Source: Adiantum capillus-veneris | Taxonomy: Eukaryota; Streptophyta; Polypodiopsida; Polypodiales; Pteridaceae | Length of the DNA stretch: 64,000 nt | Direction of reading: 5' to 3' | NCBI GenBank assembly: GCA_014529385.2 | Contig: CM043971.1 | Coordinates: 60,220,709-60,284,708 of the forward strand | In this document: positions 55,241-64,000 of the stretch, piece by piece | How positions within the stretch are numbered: position 1 is the first letter of the stretch | Layout: every line of letters starts with the position of its first letter | The notes under the pieces: model-generated | Seen by the model: only the letters and a program-made list of their open reading frames with translations | Database searches by the model: none | What the model was told of the DNA's origin: nothing | Position numbers and translations under genes: made by a program

Positions 55241-56022
55241 CACTACAATAGCTCCGCACTTAGGACACGACAGACAATCTGCGAATTCATTGCGAAAAAG
55301 AATGCAATCATTTTAACATGCATGAATCTTGTTGTAGTCCAAGCCAACTGAGGTCAATAGTTGCTTTGCGTCTGGCCTGGAGGGGGGCATTTCATTGCCA
55401 ACCGGGAGAAGTTGCTCCCGCAACAACCTATTTAAGCCACATTAAATTAAAAAGCTCTCCAAGCACGTCACCGTTGCAATTGGAAAATCTCTTTTGTAAA
55501 TTACGTACCTAAACAAAGCAGTGACGCTTGCATCTGACCACCCATACATTGACTAAAGATTCAAAAATACCAGACAAGTACAAAGCGTCGATATTTTGGC
55601 GCCTTCATAAATTGATTGACGTGCCAACTTCCTCAACATGTCTTCAGGAGATAGGCGCATGGCTTCTCGTGCTGCTTCGTTAGCGTTCTCCTCGCTTGTC
55701 TGGAAGAAGGCATCCAGCATCTCCTCCATGCCGTCATCTTCTGTCTGTAAGTCCTTTTCTGCTTCCATCCTTGGCTCTATATTGGTCGGACCTTCACGCA
55801 TAATCCTTTTTCTCTCTCTCTCTCAGATGTAGGTGCTATGTCGCGAAAATCAATGCCCGTTCCGTAGGAGTCATATCGTAGATTCTGTACGGTTTCTTTA
55901 GCAAACTCTCGGTACTTGTGCACATGCTCATTACATATCCTACGATTGCGCAAGATTTGATACTTGCAGAGCGTGCACGAGCATGCAATCTTTTCCTCCA
56001 TGTTAGTTGATGACGTTGCCAT
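55241..56022 (-). pseudogene. CACTA TNP2 transposase, N-terminal fragment
   Basis: The ATG at 56022 begins MATSSTNMEEKIACSCTLCK, equivalent to the N-terminal Cys-rich region of TNP2. After a frameshift: DDGMEEMLDAFFQTSEENA and LARQSIYEGAKISTLC (55740-55570), then MYGWSDASVTALF. The stretch LLPVGNEMPPSRPDAKQLL leads to GLDYNKIHAC, stop, NDCILFRNEF and CPKCGAIV. These are consecutive conserved blocks of the plant TNP2/Transposase_21 family. The gene ends abruptly at the left terminus, before the catalytic RNase H-like core, and so cannot act. Confidence 0.85.
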
Positions 56023-56101
56023 CTACAATGATTATGAATGTTGTTTTACTATATATACTCCTCACAATGTAAACTACCTCGCATTCTCTAGTCTTGCCCA
56101 A

Positions 56102-56135
56102 TCTCCGTATACCTCTGTCCAGAGGTGTACGGAGA
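56102..56135. repeat. 16-bp hairpin upstream of TNP2
   Basis: TCTCCGTATACCTCTG and CAGAGGTGTACGGAGA form an inverted repeat with a 2-bp loop and one mismatch, about 80 bp upstream of the TNP2 start. Confidence 0.7.
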
Positions 56136-56264
56136 TCAGGACCACCGGGTCAAAATCTCGTCTTTATTGGTCAAATCCTATATGGGTAGACACATACGTG
56201 CACTCCCAGGTGTACATGGCAATGCATGTAGCGGACTTTAGTCGAGGCCACATCTCTGGCATTC

Positions 56265-58218
56265 GCTCTTGACATTGCCTAAAGACTACCTAATCGACTA
56301 AGGATGGTTTCGGTAATCGTAGAATCAGTTTTTGAAGTCCACTTGCGTTTTTTCGTAGAAAAACGTAATCGTATCTGATTAATCCCTTGTGTATTTGGCG
56401 TTTCTTCTGTCCGTTTGACCTATGGCTTGCCATACACGCTCTTGACATTGCTTTAAGACTACCTAATGGACTATGGATGGTTTCAGTAGGCATAGAAGTC
56501 ATTTCTGAAATCCGTTTGCGTTTTTCTATAGAAAAACGCAACCGGATTTGACCTACGGCTTGTGTATTTGGCGTTAATTCAAACCCATTGACAAATGGCT
56601 TGCCATACACGCTCTTGACATTGCTTTAAGACTACTTAATGGACTACGAATGGTTCGGTAGGCATAGAAGCCATTTCCGAAGTCCGTTTGCGTTTTTTCG
56701 TAGAAAAACGCAACCAGATTTAACCTACGGCTTGTGTATTTGGAGTTTCTTCTATTCGTTTGATCTACGGCTTGCAATACGTGCTCTTGACATTTCCTAA
56801 AGACTACCTAATGGACAACGGATGGTTTCAGTAGGCATAGAAGCCATTTTCGAAGTCCGTTTGCGTACGCAACCGAATTTGCCTACGGCTTGTGTATTTG
56901 ACGTTTCTTCTATCCGTTTAACCTACGGCTTGCCATACACGGTGTTTAACCTACGGCTTGCCATACACGGTGTTGACTACGGATGGTTTCGGTAGGCGTA
57001 GAATCAGTTTTCGAAGTCCGTTTGCGTTTCTTCAAAAACGCAATCGTATTTGACCTAGCCTACGGCTTGTGTATTTGGCATTTCTTCTATCCGTTTGACC
57101 TACGGCTTGCCATACACGCTCTTGATATTTCTTTAAGACTACCTAATGGACTACGGATGGTTTCAGTAGGCATAGAAGTCATTTCTGAAATCCGTTTGCG
57201 TTTTTCCGTAGAAAAACGCAACCGGATTTCACCTACGGCTTGTGTATTTGGCGTTAATTCAAACCCATGGACCTACGGCTTACCATACACGCTCTTGACA
57301 TTGCTTTAAGACTGCTTAATGAACTATGGATGGTTTCGATAGGCATAGAAGCCATTTCCGAAGTCCATTTGCGTTTTTCCATAGAAAAACGCAACCGGAT
57401 TTGACCTACGGCTTGTGTATTTGGCGTTTATTCTATCCGTTTGACCTACGGCTTGCCATACACGCTCTTGACATTGCCTAAAGACTACCTAATCGTCTAC
57501 AGATGGTTTTAGTAGGCATAAAAGCCATTTTCGAAGTCCGTTTGCGTTTTTCCGTAGAAAAATGTAACCGGATTTGACCTACGGCTTGTGTATTTGACGT
57601 TTCTTCTGTCCGTTTAACCTACGACTTGCCATACACGGTCTTGACATTACCTTAAGACTAATTAATGGACTATAGATGGTTTTGGTAGGCCTAGAATCAG
57701 TTTTCGAAGTCCGTCTGCGTTTTTTCATAGAAAAACGCAATCGGATTTGACCTACGGCTTGTGTATTTGGCGTTTCTTCTATCCGTTTGACCTATGGCTT
57801 GCCATACGCGCTCTTGACATTGCCTAAAGACTACCTAATGGACTATGGATGGTTTTGGTAGGCATAAAATCAGTTTCCGAAGACCGTCTGCGTTTTTTCG
57901 TAGAAAAACGTAACCGGATTTGACCTACGGCTTGTGTATTTGACGTTTCTTCTGTCCGTTTGACCTACGGCTTGCCATATACGCTCTTGACATTGCTTTA
58001 AGACTACCTAATGGACTACGGATGGTTTCGGTAGGCATAGAAGCCATTTGCGAAGTCCGTTTGCGTTTTTCCATAGAAAAATGCAATCGGATTTGACCTA
58101 CGGCGTAGAAGCCCTTTATGAAGTCCGTTTGCGTTTTTCCGTAGAAAAACCCAATCAGACTTCAAAAACGGTTTGTATTTTGGGCATTTCTTCTATCCAT
58201 TTGACCTACGGCTTGTTA
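56265..58218. repeat. Tandem array of about 172-bp units, about 11 copies
   Basis: The block GGATGGTTTCGGTAGGCATA recurs near 56305, 56475, 56647, 56820, 56980, 57153, 57325, 57500, 57673, 57845 and 58020 (steps 163-175 bp). Each unit has a GCGTTTTTCCGTAGAAAAACGC hairpin-like core and the CCTACGGCTTG word, usually twice. Copies differ by scattered substitutions. Apparent open frames within it are not genes. Confidence 0.95.
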
Positions 58219-58702
58219 TATGCCCCCGCCCAACCTTTTTCGAGGAGGAAGCTTGTCTCTAAGAGCAACGACGACGCTGTTGTTGCTCCCTAGAGGACTT
58301 TCATGTGTAAACGTGAGAGTTGAGCTTCGAATGTATTTTGAGCTGGTCAAATGAAGTCAGAGGCTGCATCAGACGATCCAGGTCACTTTGGCTCGACATG
58401 CACAACGCCCGCTCAGACTACTGACCATGGAGGAGATTGATGAGGTCTGCCAGCGACGACAGATGTTGGATCTCCTATGATCTACCTATCCCAGCTAGCT
58501 GTTTTAGCTGCTTAGTCCACACCCAGCAGTTTAGGATTACATAATATTTTATTTTGTCATTTTGTCATCTTGTTATTCTGACTTTGTATCAGTCTATCAC
58601 ATTGTAACTTTCTGGTCTCATAGGTCACTTTGGCCTTTTGAAGAGTTAATATAACATTTCATTTCATTTCTTTCTTTAATTTTAATTTTTTACGCAAACC
58701 AT

Positions 58703-58705
<3 letters not shown>
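58219..58705. other. CACTA internal sequence, possible 3' end of a second gene
   Basis: A short plus-strand frame (ATGGAGGAGATTGATGAGGT, about 58429) is followed by a T-rich region resembling a plant 3' untranslated region. No TNPA/TNP1-type protein can be established. Confidence 0.35.
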
Positions 58706-58795
<90 letters not shown>

Positions 58796-58896
58796 GTTTT
58801 AATTTCCTACGCACATTTTTCTCTCTCTCTTTAATTTCCTACACGCACACACACTTCTCTCTTTCTCTCTCTCTCTCTCTTTCCTACACACACACA

Positions 58897-58966
<70 letters not shown>
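58706..58966. repeat. (CT)n microsatellites
   Basis: CT tracts at 58706-58794 and 58899-58966 with shorter CT and ACAC runs between. Homopurine frames on the other strand are artefacts. Confidence 0.97.
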
Positions 58967-58970
<4 letters not shown>

Positions 58971-58971
58971 T

Positions 58972-58993
58972 ACACACACACACACACGATGTG

Positions 58994-59024
<31 letters not shown>

Positions 59025-59049
59025 TGGGGGGGGGGGGGGGGGGGGGGGG
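58972..59049. repeat. AC, GA and poly-G runs
   Basis: ACAC (58972-58987), GA (58993-59021) and a G-rich run reaching about 23 consecutive G near 59027-59049. The poly-G run may be length-unreliable in assembly. Confidence 0.95.
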
Positions 59050-59149
59050 AAGAGTGCCATAATACCTGCTGCGCATGTTTCGGCCAAGATCTGAGAACGT
59101 GCGCGTTGAGGGCGAAAATGGCCCCTTCGCGCGGGTTCGGCTTTTTTCC

Positions 59150-59333
59150 CCCCAAATTCTTAGCGTCGATATGTCCGTCGATAACTGCGTCGATATACAC
59201 GTGAAAAACTTTACCTTTCTACGCTAATATCCACGGGCATATCAACGCAGTTATCGACGCACATATCGACGGAGTGTAAGAACGTCGATATGGACGTGGA
59301 AAGGCACGGGTGTCGATAACTTTGGGTTATGTT
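59150..59333. repeat. CACTA subterminal motif cluster
   Basis: GTCGATA or its reverse TATCGAC occurs about eight times in both orientations (for example near 59165, 59177, 59190, 59252, 59267, 59284 and 59311). Short repeated motifs within a few hundred bases of the end are the transposase-binding regions of CACTA elements. Confidence 0.7.
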
Positions 59334-59342
59334 GTAGTGAGT

Positions 59343-60150
59343 TCTTCTAATTGCATCAGTTCCTCTAGCCTTTTCATAAGATTATGGTTGAAGTCTAATC
59401 CATACTTCACAGCCATTCTCAGACTGGGGTTCACAAATTCTATAGGAACCACAGCTTCAGTACCATACACCATTCTGAATGGTGTCATTCCAGTGGTTAC
59501 CTTATAAGCTGTCCTATAAGCCCATAGAGCAGTCTGAAGTTTCAAATCCCACTGATCTGGTTTCTTTTGCACCACTTTTGTGAGAATAGTCTTTATTGTC
59601 TTGTTGCTACTTTCAGCCTGTCCATTGCATCTGGGATAGTAAGGAGTAGATTTTCGATGCTTGACTGAAAGCTATCCAATAGGATTTCCATAGTGTCATT
59701 GATAAAATGTGTTCCTTGATCAGTCACAATCTCTACTGGACATCCATATCGGTAGACAATATTCTCAAATAGAAACCTTGTAGTTGACTTGGCTGTATTG
59801 TCAGGAAGAGCCTTAGCTTCAACCCACTTGGTAAAATAACAAGTAGCCATTACTATGTACTTGTTCTTCCTGGGAGTCACCTTCTTAAAAGGTCCCATAA
59901 AATCCAGTCCCCATTTCATGAATACTCCCAGTGGTTGTATTGGCATCAAGGGAGTCATATCTGCAGCTGTTGGTCAACCCATTCTTTGGCATATGTCACA
60001 AGTTTTACAAAAACTTCTGACATCAGCAATCAGTGTTTGCCACCACAGACCAGCTTGCAGAATCTTCTTGTAGGTTACTTCGTTGGAAAAGTGTCCACCT
60101 GACTCACCATTATGCGCTCCTGAAATCACTTGCATTCTTCCTTCCATAGG
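59343..60150 (-). pseudogene. G2 copy 2 integrase, zinc finger and catalytic core
   Basis: Minus strand: HNGESGGHF and CKTCDICQRMG (HHCC finger, about 60110-59980), a stop, then MKWGLDFMGPFKKV (first Asp) and EIVTDQGTHF (second Asp). After a frameshift near 59650, YYPRCNGQAESSNKTI (Glu) and LQTALWAYRTAYKVTTGMTP follow, ending QLEEL at the CACTA insertion. The D, D and E residues are all present, but a stop and the frameshift disrupt the frame. Confidence 0.85.
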
Positions 60151-60156
60151 GACACA

Positions 60157-60808
60157 TCATCGAAGTATACCATCGACACCCAGTCGATAAAGTAACCCTC
60201 CTATGATAGTAAATTTCAGGCTTTTTATGATCAGAGATTTCTTCTGATTCTGCTTCCAATCCTCTGGAAAGGCACCTTGGGAATGGAATTGATAAATATC
60301 ATACCATTCAGGATCCACTGATTCTTTTACCTCTAACTGAAATAAATCAGCATCCACTAGCTCTCAAGGGTGATTTTGAATATCCTTCCGTACTTCTTGA
60401 AAGAAAATCAGCTCCACAATGGTTTCGGCGAGGCTTATGGAAAATTCTGAATTCAAATTCCATAAGGAACATCATCCATCTTATCAGCCTGCCTTGAATA
60501 ATGACTTTGTTAATCAGAAACAGAAGAGCTTGATGGTCCACATAAAAATGGAATAACTTTCCCAATAGGTAATGCCTGAACTTCGTGGCACTAAAAACCA
60601 TTCCGAGGGCTTCTCTCTCAGTAGTCGTATAGCCTTGTTCAACCTGACTGAATCTGCGACTAGCAAAATAAACTAGATAGTCTGTTCTGCTATCTGGATG
60701 AGCTAATAGTGCCCCCATTGCCAATCCCGAAGCATCTACATGTACATGGAAAATAATATCCCAATTCGGCTGCCTAAGGACTGGTTTACTAGTAATGGCT
60801 TTTTTCAA
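60157..60808 (-). pseudogene. G2 copy 2 RNase H and tether
   Basis: KKAITSKPVLRQPNWDIIFH and VHVDASGLAMGALL start RNase H (Asp), followed by TTTEREALGMVFSATKFRHY (Glu) and YVDHQALLFL (Asp). The end RRNHCGADFLSR (His/Asp) lies near 60420. Open from 60808 to 60347. The pre-integrase linker follows (60357-60157, DPEWYDIYQFHSQGAFPEDW). Confidence 0.85.
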
Positions 60809-60869
60809 ATTCTGGAAACTCTCCTCACACTCAACAGTCCAGTTGAACTTACTGGTCTTCTTTGTAAGC

Positions 60870-61535
60870 TCATATAGTGGTACTGCTTGAGAAGCAAATT
60901 CTATAGAAATTCACATAACCCAAGGAACTGAACTCTAAAGCAGTTCTGGGTGCTTTAGCTTGCTGAACACACTGTATTTTTTCATTGCCCATCTCTATTC
61001 CATTGCGGGAAACCACATGTCCCAGTAGCTGTCCCTTCCAGACTAGAAACACAGATTTGAATGGATTCAAACAAATCCGCTTCTCTTGACAGCGTTTGAA
61101 AACCATTTCTAGGAATAGAAGGCGTTGTTCATCATATGAATAGACAGTGAAGTCATCCATGAAAATGGCGAGGAATCGATGCAGAAATTCATTAAACATC
61201 TCTATCATACACCGTTGAAAAGTAGCTAGTGCATTGCACAGGCCAAAAGGCATCACCAGATACATGAAAACTCCCCACTCAGTGATGAAAGTGGTCTTGG
61301 CTCTATCTTCAGGAACGATCTGGGTTATAGCCGCTATAACCATCCATGAAGCTATACATCGCATATCCTGCGATCTCATCAAGCAAAATATCAGTAAAAG
61401 GTAAGGGAAATGGATCCTTAATAGTTTGGGCATTTAGTTTCCTATAGTCGACACAAACTCTCAATTTTTTCCATTCTTCTTGGGGACAACGACTATGGGA
61501 AATAGCCAATCACCGCTTGCCACTTCCGTAATAAG
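60870..61535 (-). pseudogene. G2 copy 2 reverse transcriptase (5' truncated)
   Basis: TEVASGDWLFPIVVVPKKN (frame near 61530-61470), VCVDYRKLNAQTIKDPFPLP, FMDGYSGYN, then after a frame change FITEWGVFMYLVMPFGLCNA and FMDDFTVYS, followed by LNPFKSVFLVWKGQLLGHVV. The sequence ends at about 61536 where unrelated DNA begins, so protease and gag are lost. Confidence 0.85.
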
Positions 61536-61824
61536 ACCATATTAGGTATTTTGGTAAAAATCTCACATTATGGGAATCTCCAAATCGACCGAATTCATGT
61601 AATTTGGGAATTTTCCACTTAAAGTGGGAAAAATTGAGGTGTGTGGCTAGTAAATAAAGTGAAAATCTCATAGGATTGTGGTGTTGATAAACACCAAAAG
61701 TCAAGAGGATGTACAACACATGGATTTGAATAATAACTATAAATTACATAAAACAAAGGAAGATACAAAAAAGATTTTGTTTACAAATTGACTAGTATAG
61801 TCACAATAGAAGCTCCACATAATT
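61536..61824. other. Junction DNA between G2 and the transposase-like gene
   Basis: AT-rich, non-coding. It probably includes the 3' end region of the element carrying the gene at 61825-64000. No terminal inverted repeat could be recognised because the other end is outside the window. Confidence 0.4.
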
Positions 61825-64000
61825 CTACTCCACATTTGATACCATATCTGAACTTTGATCCAAGTGTGGCTGATGTGCACGAGTGAGGCCTTCTTTGGCT
61901 TTTAGAGCATGTCTTTCTGGAATCTTTATTCTAGAAAATGGTCCTTCTTTGTTGGGTCTCCAGGACCAAACAATTGCATCTATAGTTTCCCACACTTGTG
62001 GGTCCTTATAGTTGACAGCCCAATAACCCTTCCAACAATTGCTGTAAGCTTGAGTATCTGTCATCCCACTTTTTCTCGCGCAAGGTGCCCAATATTGAAT
62101 CAAGATTTTTCTGTAGTTTGGTGATGTAGGCTCATTATCAATGTCTGATAAAGCCATTGCAAGCCACACTGGATAGATTTCTGTGTCACTCGGAACAAGC
62201 ATAAGAAAGTCACCTTGGTGCACATCAGACATAGGGTCAAACTCTTCCCTTGGCCTATCTCGTTGAAGCCCACAAAAATGATCGTTCAACTCTTCAAGGC
62301 CTAGGAATCTTTCTGCTCCTTGTTGCAAATTCATTGTAGTGCTTTGTAGGTGAGAATATTCTTGAGTTTTTGGCCAAAACATTTCATACAAGACTCCCTA
62401 TGATATGATTGCTTTTCCAATCTCTTCAATTCCTTACTCCAATAATCTATCACGGGTCTATAATATCGCGGAATAGTTGAACCATTCCCTAAATTTTTTC
62501 AAAATTTTATATAGTTCTTTAGCCCCAAAATGACTTCTTCGTGGGCCTTGACATACTCCGCCATTTGTACTAGAGGTGGATCTCCATGTGGTAACATTGG
62601 CTTGCCTTCTGTGTCTGTTTTCCAAAGGCGAATACTTCCACTCCAACTTGATACACCTACATGTGCCTTATATTGCATCATTGGTGTCTCATCCTGCATA
62701 AAGAACGTGAACTGAAGCGGTTTGGAATGTCCAACAAGTATGTCTTGTCCATCACAAAGATAGCCATCACAATATTGCTTGAAATCGGGGATCTTTGTGA
62801 GAAAAAATGGAGCTGGAGATGAAGATGAGCTGTTTCGTAATGTATCCATCAAATGTGGCAAAGTATAGGTTTGTGTAACTCTCAACTTCTCTGAAAACCT
62901 ACTAAACATAGCGTCTATGTCCTCATGTGTATGCCAACCATTAAAAATCCCAGCTGGATGGTTTTGAAAACACTTCTTGCAACAAGCATTGACAAATAGG
63001 CAAATAAGTATCGATTTTTGTTTTCCCCTGCACAATTATCCAATTGTAGCAACAAGTTCTCTGGCAATCTGCAAAATGTTGACCCCAATTCCTCTTCTGC
63101 AATTTCTGACGACTGCACCATGGGCTCTTTTCCATCACTCAAGTTATGGTAGTCCAAAGCATCCCTTGAGTTCAAAGCATGTAGTAGTGAAATATTGCTC
63201 CTTGGAAGTCCATTTGTTACTAGATCACCAAGAGGATGCTTATCTATCCTCTCGAGGTTATGTAAACAATTAGCAATTGAGCCAATTGTAAGATTTGGAT
63301 CAGCTGGCCACAAACCATTCAAGACAAAGTGTCCGTAATGACCTTCTCCATGTCCATGAGTGATCATGCCAATCAATGCCACCTGTAGATTATATCCTGA
63401 ATCCACACCCTTGGGAACAATGCGTAATCTAGGAATGGCAGTCTTCTTTTGATCCATCTTATCATGGATTATGCATACATATTTTTGTGGTTGAGTTTCT
63501 GAATACGTGCGCCATGCATAATATAGGCTTCTGCAACTCTTTTGTTGTGCCATGTGAATTTCTCTCTCCCTCAAGAGAAGAGCTCTCTCTTCAAGAGAAG
63601 GTTTAGCTTCTAACCTTGCCTTGATTGAGCTACAAATATTGCACTTAGAGAACTCACTCGTCTTTGTTAAAGTGACATGTGGGTACTCTTTGTTCCAAAT
63701 TCTACCAAAAGAAGATTGGGATAGCTTCTTCTCATAGCCCATTTGGTCAAGTGTCGTGTTGATTTCACATAAAATATCCACTTGTTTGTATGTTGATGGA
63801 ATCACCAATTGAGTCTCTCTTGAGCCATCTAGCAGTGTTCTACTTCTATGTGGCACCTTCTCAGAGTTGTTTTCCACAAACTCATTTAGTAGTGCTCTTG
63901 CTAAACTAGTATGTTGAAGTCCCCTTCTCAATGTACATGTGTTCCCATGTACATATTGGCGCACACCATTTTCAAAGTTCTCCTTGTATCGATAAAATGA
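61825..64000 (-). pseudogene. Uncharacterised DDE-like (DUF7869-type) protein gene, runs off the right edge
   Basis: An open frame enters from the right edge (RYKENFENG, then RQYVHGNTCTLRRGLQHTSL) and runs to about 62930. It shows SQSSFGRIWNKEYPHV, a CNIC pair, IIHDKMDQKKTAIPRLR, and QLDNCAGENKNRYLFAYLSM. A 1-bp deletion near 62936 shifts it into HTHEDIDAMFSRFSEKLR. A second shift near 62500 leads to a C-terminal part ending at 61825 (ILIQYWAPCAR, IDAIVWSWRP, SRIKIPERH). The D, DN-ENKN and GHTHEDID blocks are the conserved core of a eukaryotic family I recall as DUF7869. A transposase-like RNase H fold is my inference. Its C-terminal end is next to truncated G2, suggesting it arrived on a mobile element. 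Confidence 0.7.

Larger units (their letters stand above)
55241..59339 (-). mobile_element. CACTA (EnSpm) DNA transposon, 4.1 kb, deletion derivative
   Basis: Starts CACTACAATAGC and ends TATGTTGTAGTG, giving inverted termini CACTACAA. It is flanked by a 3-bp duplication AGT (55238-55240 and 59340-59342), both hallmarks of CACTA elements. It carries a truncated TNP2 transposase gene (56022-55241), an array of about 172-bp repeats, CT microsatellites and clustered GTCGATA-type motifs near the right end. It is inserted in the integrase gene of G2 copy 2. The left terminus lies within TNP2 coding sequence, so most of the transposase and the left subterminal region are deleted. Confidence 0.93.
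50118..61535 (-). mobile_element. G2 Ty3/Gypsy retrotransposon, copy 2, split by CACTA and 5'-truncated
   Basis: Minus strand: RT (61535-60870), RNase H (60808-60347), integrase (about 60150-59343), [CACTA 59339-55241], integrase tail (55240-54781), a long extra ORF (54774-50930), polypurine tract (50647-50631) and 3' LTR (50630-50158 or slightly beyond). Gag, protease and 5' LTR are missing; the sequence switches to unrelated DNA at about 61536. Domains match G2 copy 1. Confidence 0.88.

Noticed and set aside
56265-58218. CRISPR-like regular repeats
   Set aside because: Units are contiguous and about 172 bp long without unique spacers, in a eukaryotic transposon.
56265-58293. Short ORFs inside the 172-bp array
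   Set aside because: They repeat with the array period and change frame between units; no coding constraint.
58960-59204. Proline- or glycine-rich frames next to the poly-G run
   Set aside because: Produced by homopolymer and dinucleotide runs at the CACTA right end.

Overview
This window looks like an accessory, repeat-rich stretch of a large land-plant nuclear genome. The evidence is nested LTR retrotransposons with plant-type gag-pol, a CACTA (TNP2) transposon, decayed pieces of plant flotillin-like and PLAC8 genes, and very long CT/GA microsatellites. The retroelement types and an uncharacterised eukaryotic transposase-like gene at the right edge suggest a non-flowering plant (fern, bryophyte or gymnosperm), but I cannot fix the species. 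No rRNA, no intact tRNA gene and no CRISPR array was seen. The host-like genes found are all broken or of doubtful integrity.

Layout. 18-244: 3' LTR of a Copia family (called C2 here), inserted into a minus-strand Ty3/Gypsy element (family G2, copy 1; 245-10568). The same G2 copy is split by a complete Copia element (C1; 1844-7327) with a perfect CTTCT target duplication. Immediately outside the G2 LTR a complete 10.5-kb Ty3/Gypsy of a second family (G1; 10579-21093) is inserted with a GCGG duplication. 21098-28030: low-complexity and unassigned DNA, a G1-like LTR scrap, an internally deleted C2 Copia (C2-a, about 23640-25595), one arm of a long-distance inverted repeat, and a small unknown ORF. 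28031-34560: gene-like island with CT/GA tracts, a flotillin-like pseudogene, a PLAC8 gene fragment, an nsLTP-like secreted protein relic, a tRNA-derived (SINE-like) head and an unrecognised coding region at 33168-34430.

34979-49310: a second C2 Copia (C2-b) split by a 9.6-kb element (G3; 39256-48882, TSD CTAT). G3 carries two long LTRs and one uninterrupted 729-codon ORF beginning with a gag-like domain and has no recognisable pol. Its 5' LTR contains a further, related solo LTR. 49311-50117: unassigned DNA including the second inverted-repeat arm. 50118-61535: a second G2 Gypsy copy on the minus strand (LTR, a very long extra ORF downstream of pol, integrase, RNase H, RT), split inside integrase by a CACTA transposon (55241-59339, TSD AGT). 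The CACTA element carries a truncated TNP2 gene and an eleven-fold array of about 172-bp repeats. 61825-64000: a decayed gene for an uncharacterised DDE-like protein (family recalled as DUF7869), running off the window.

Insertion order follows from nesting: G2 copies and C2-b are the oldest layer. C1, G1, the edge C2 copy, G3 and CACTA came later, and the solo LTR inside G3 is younger still if it is a true insertion. Nearly every pol gene carries stops and frameshifts. The G3 ORF is the notable exception.
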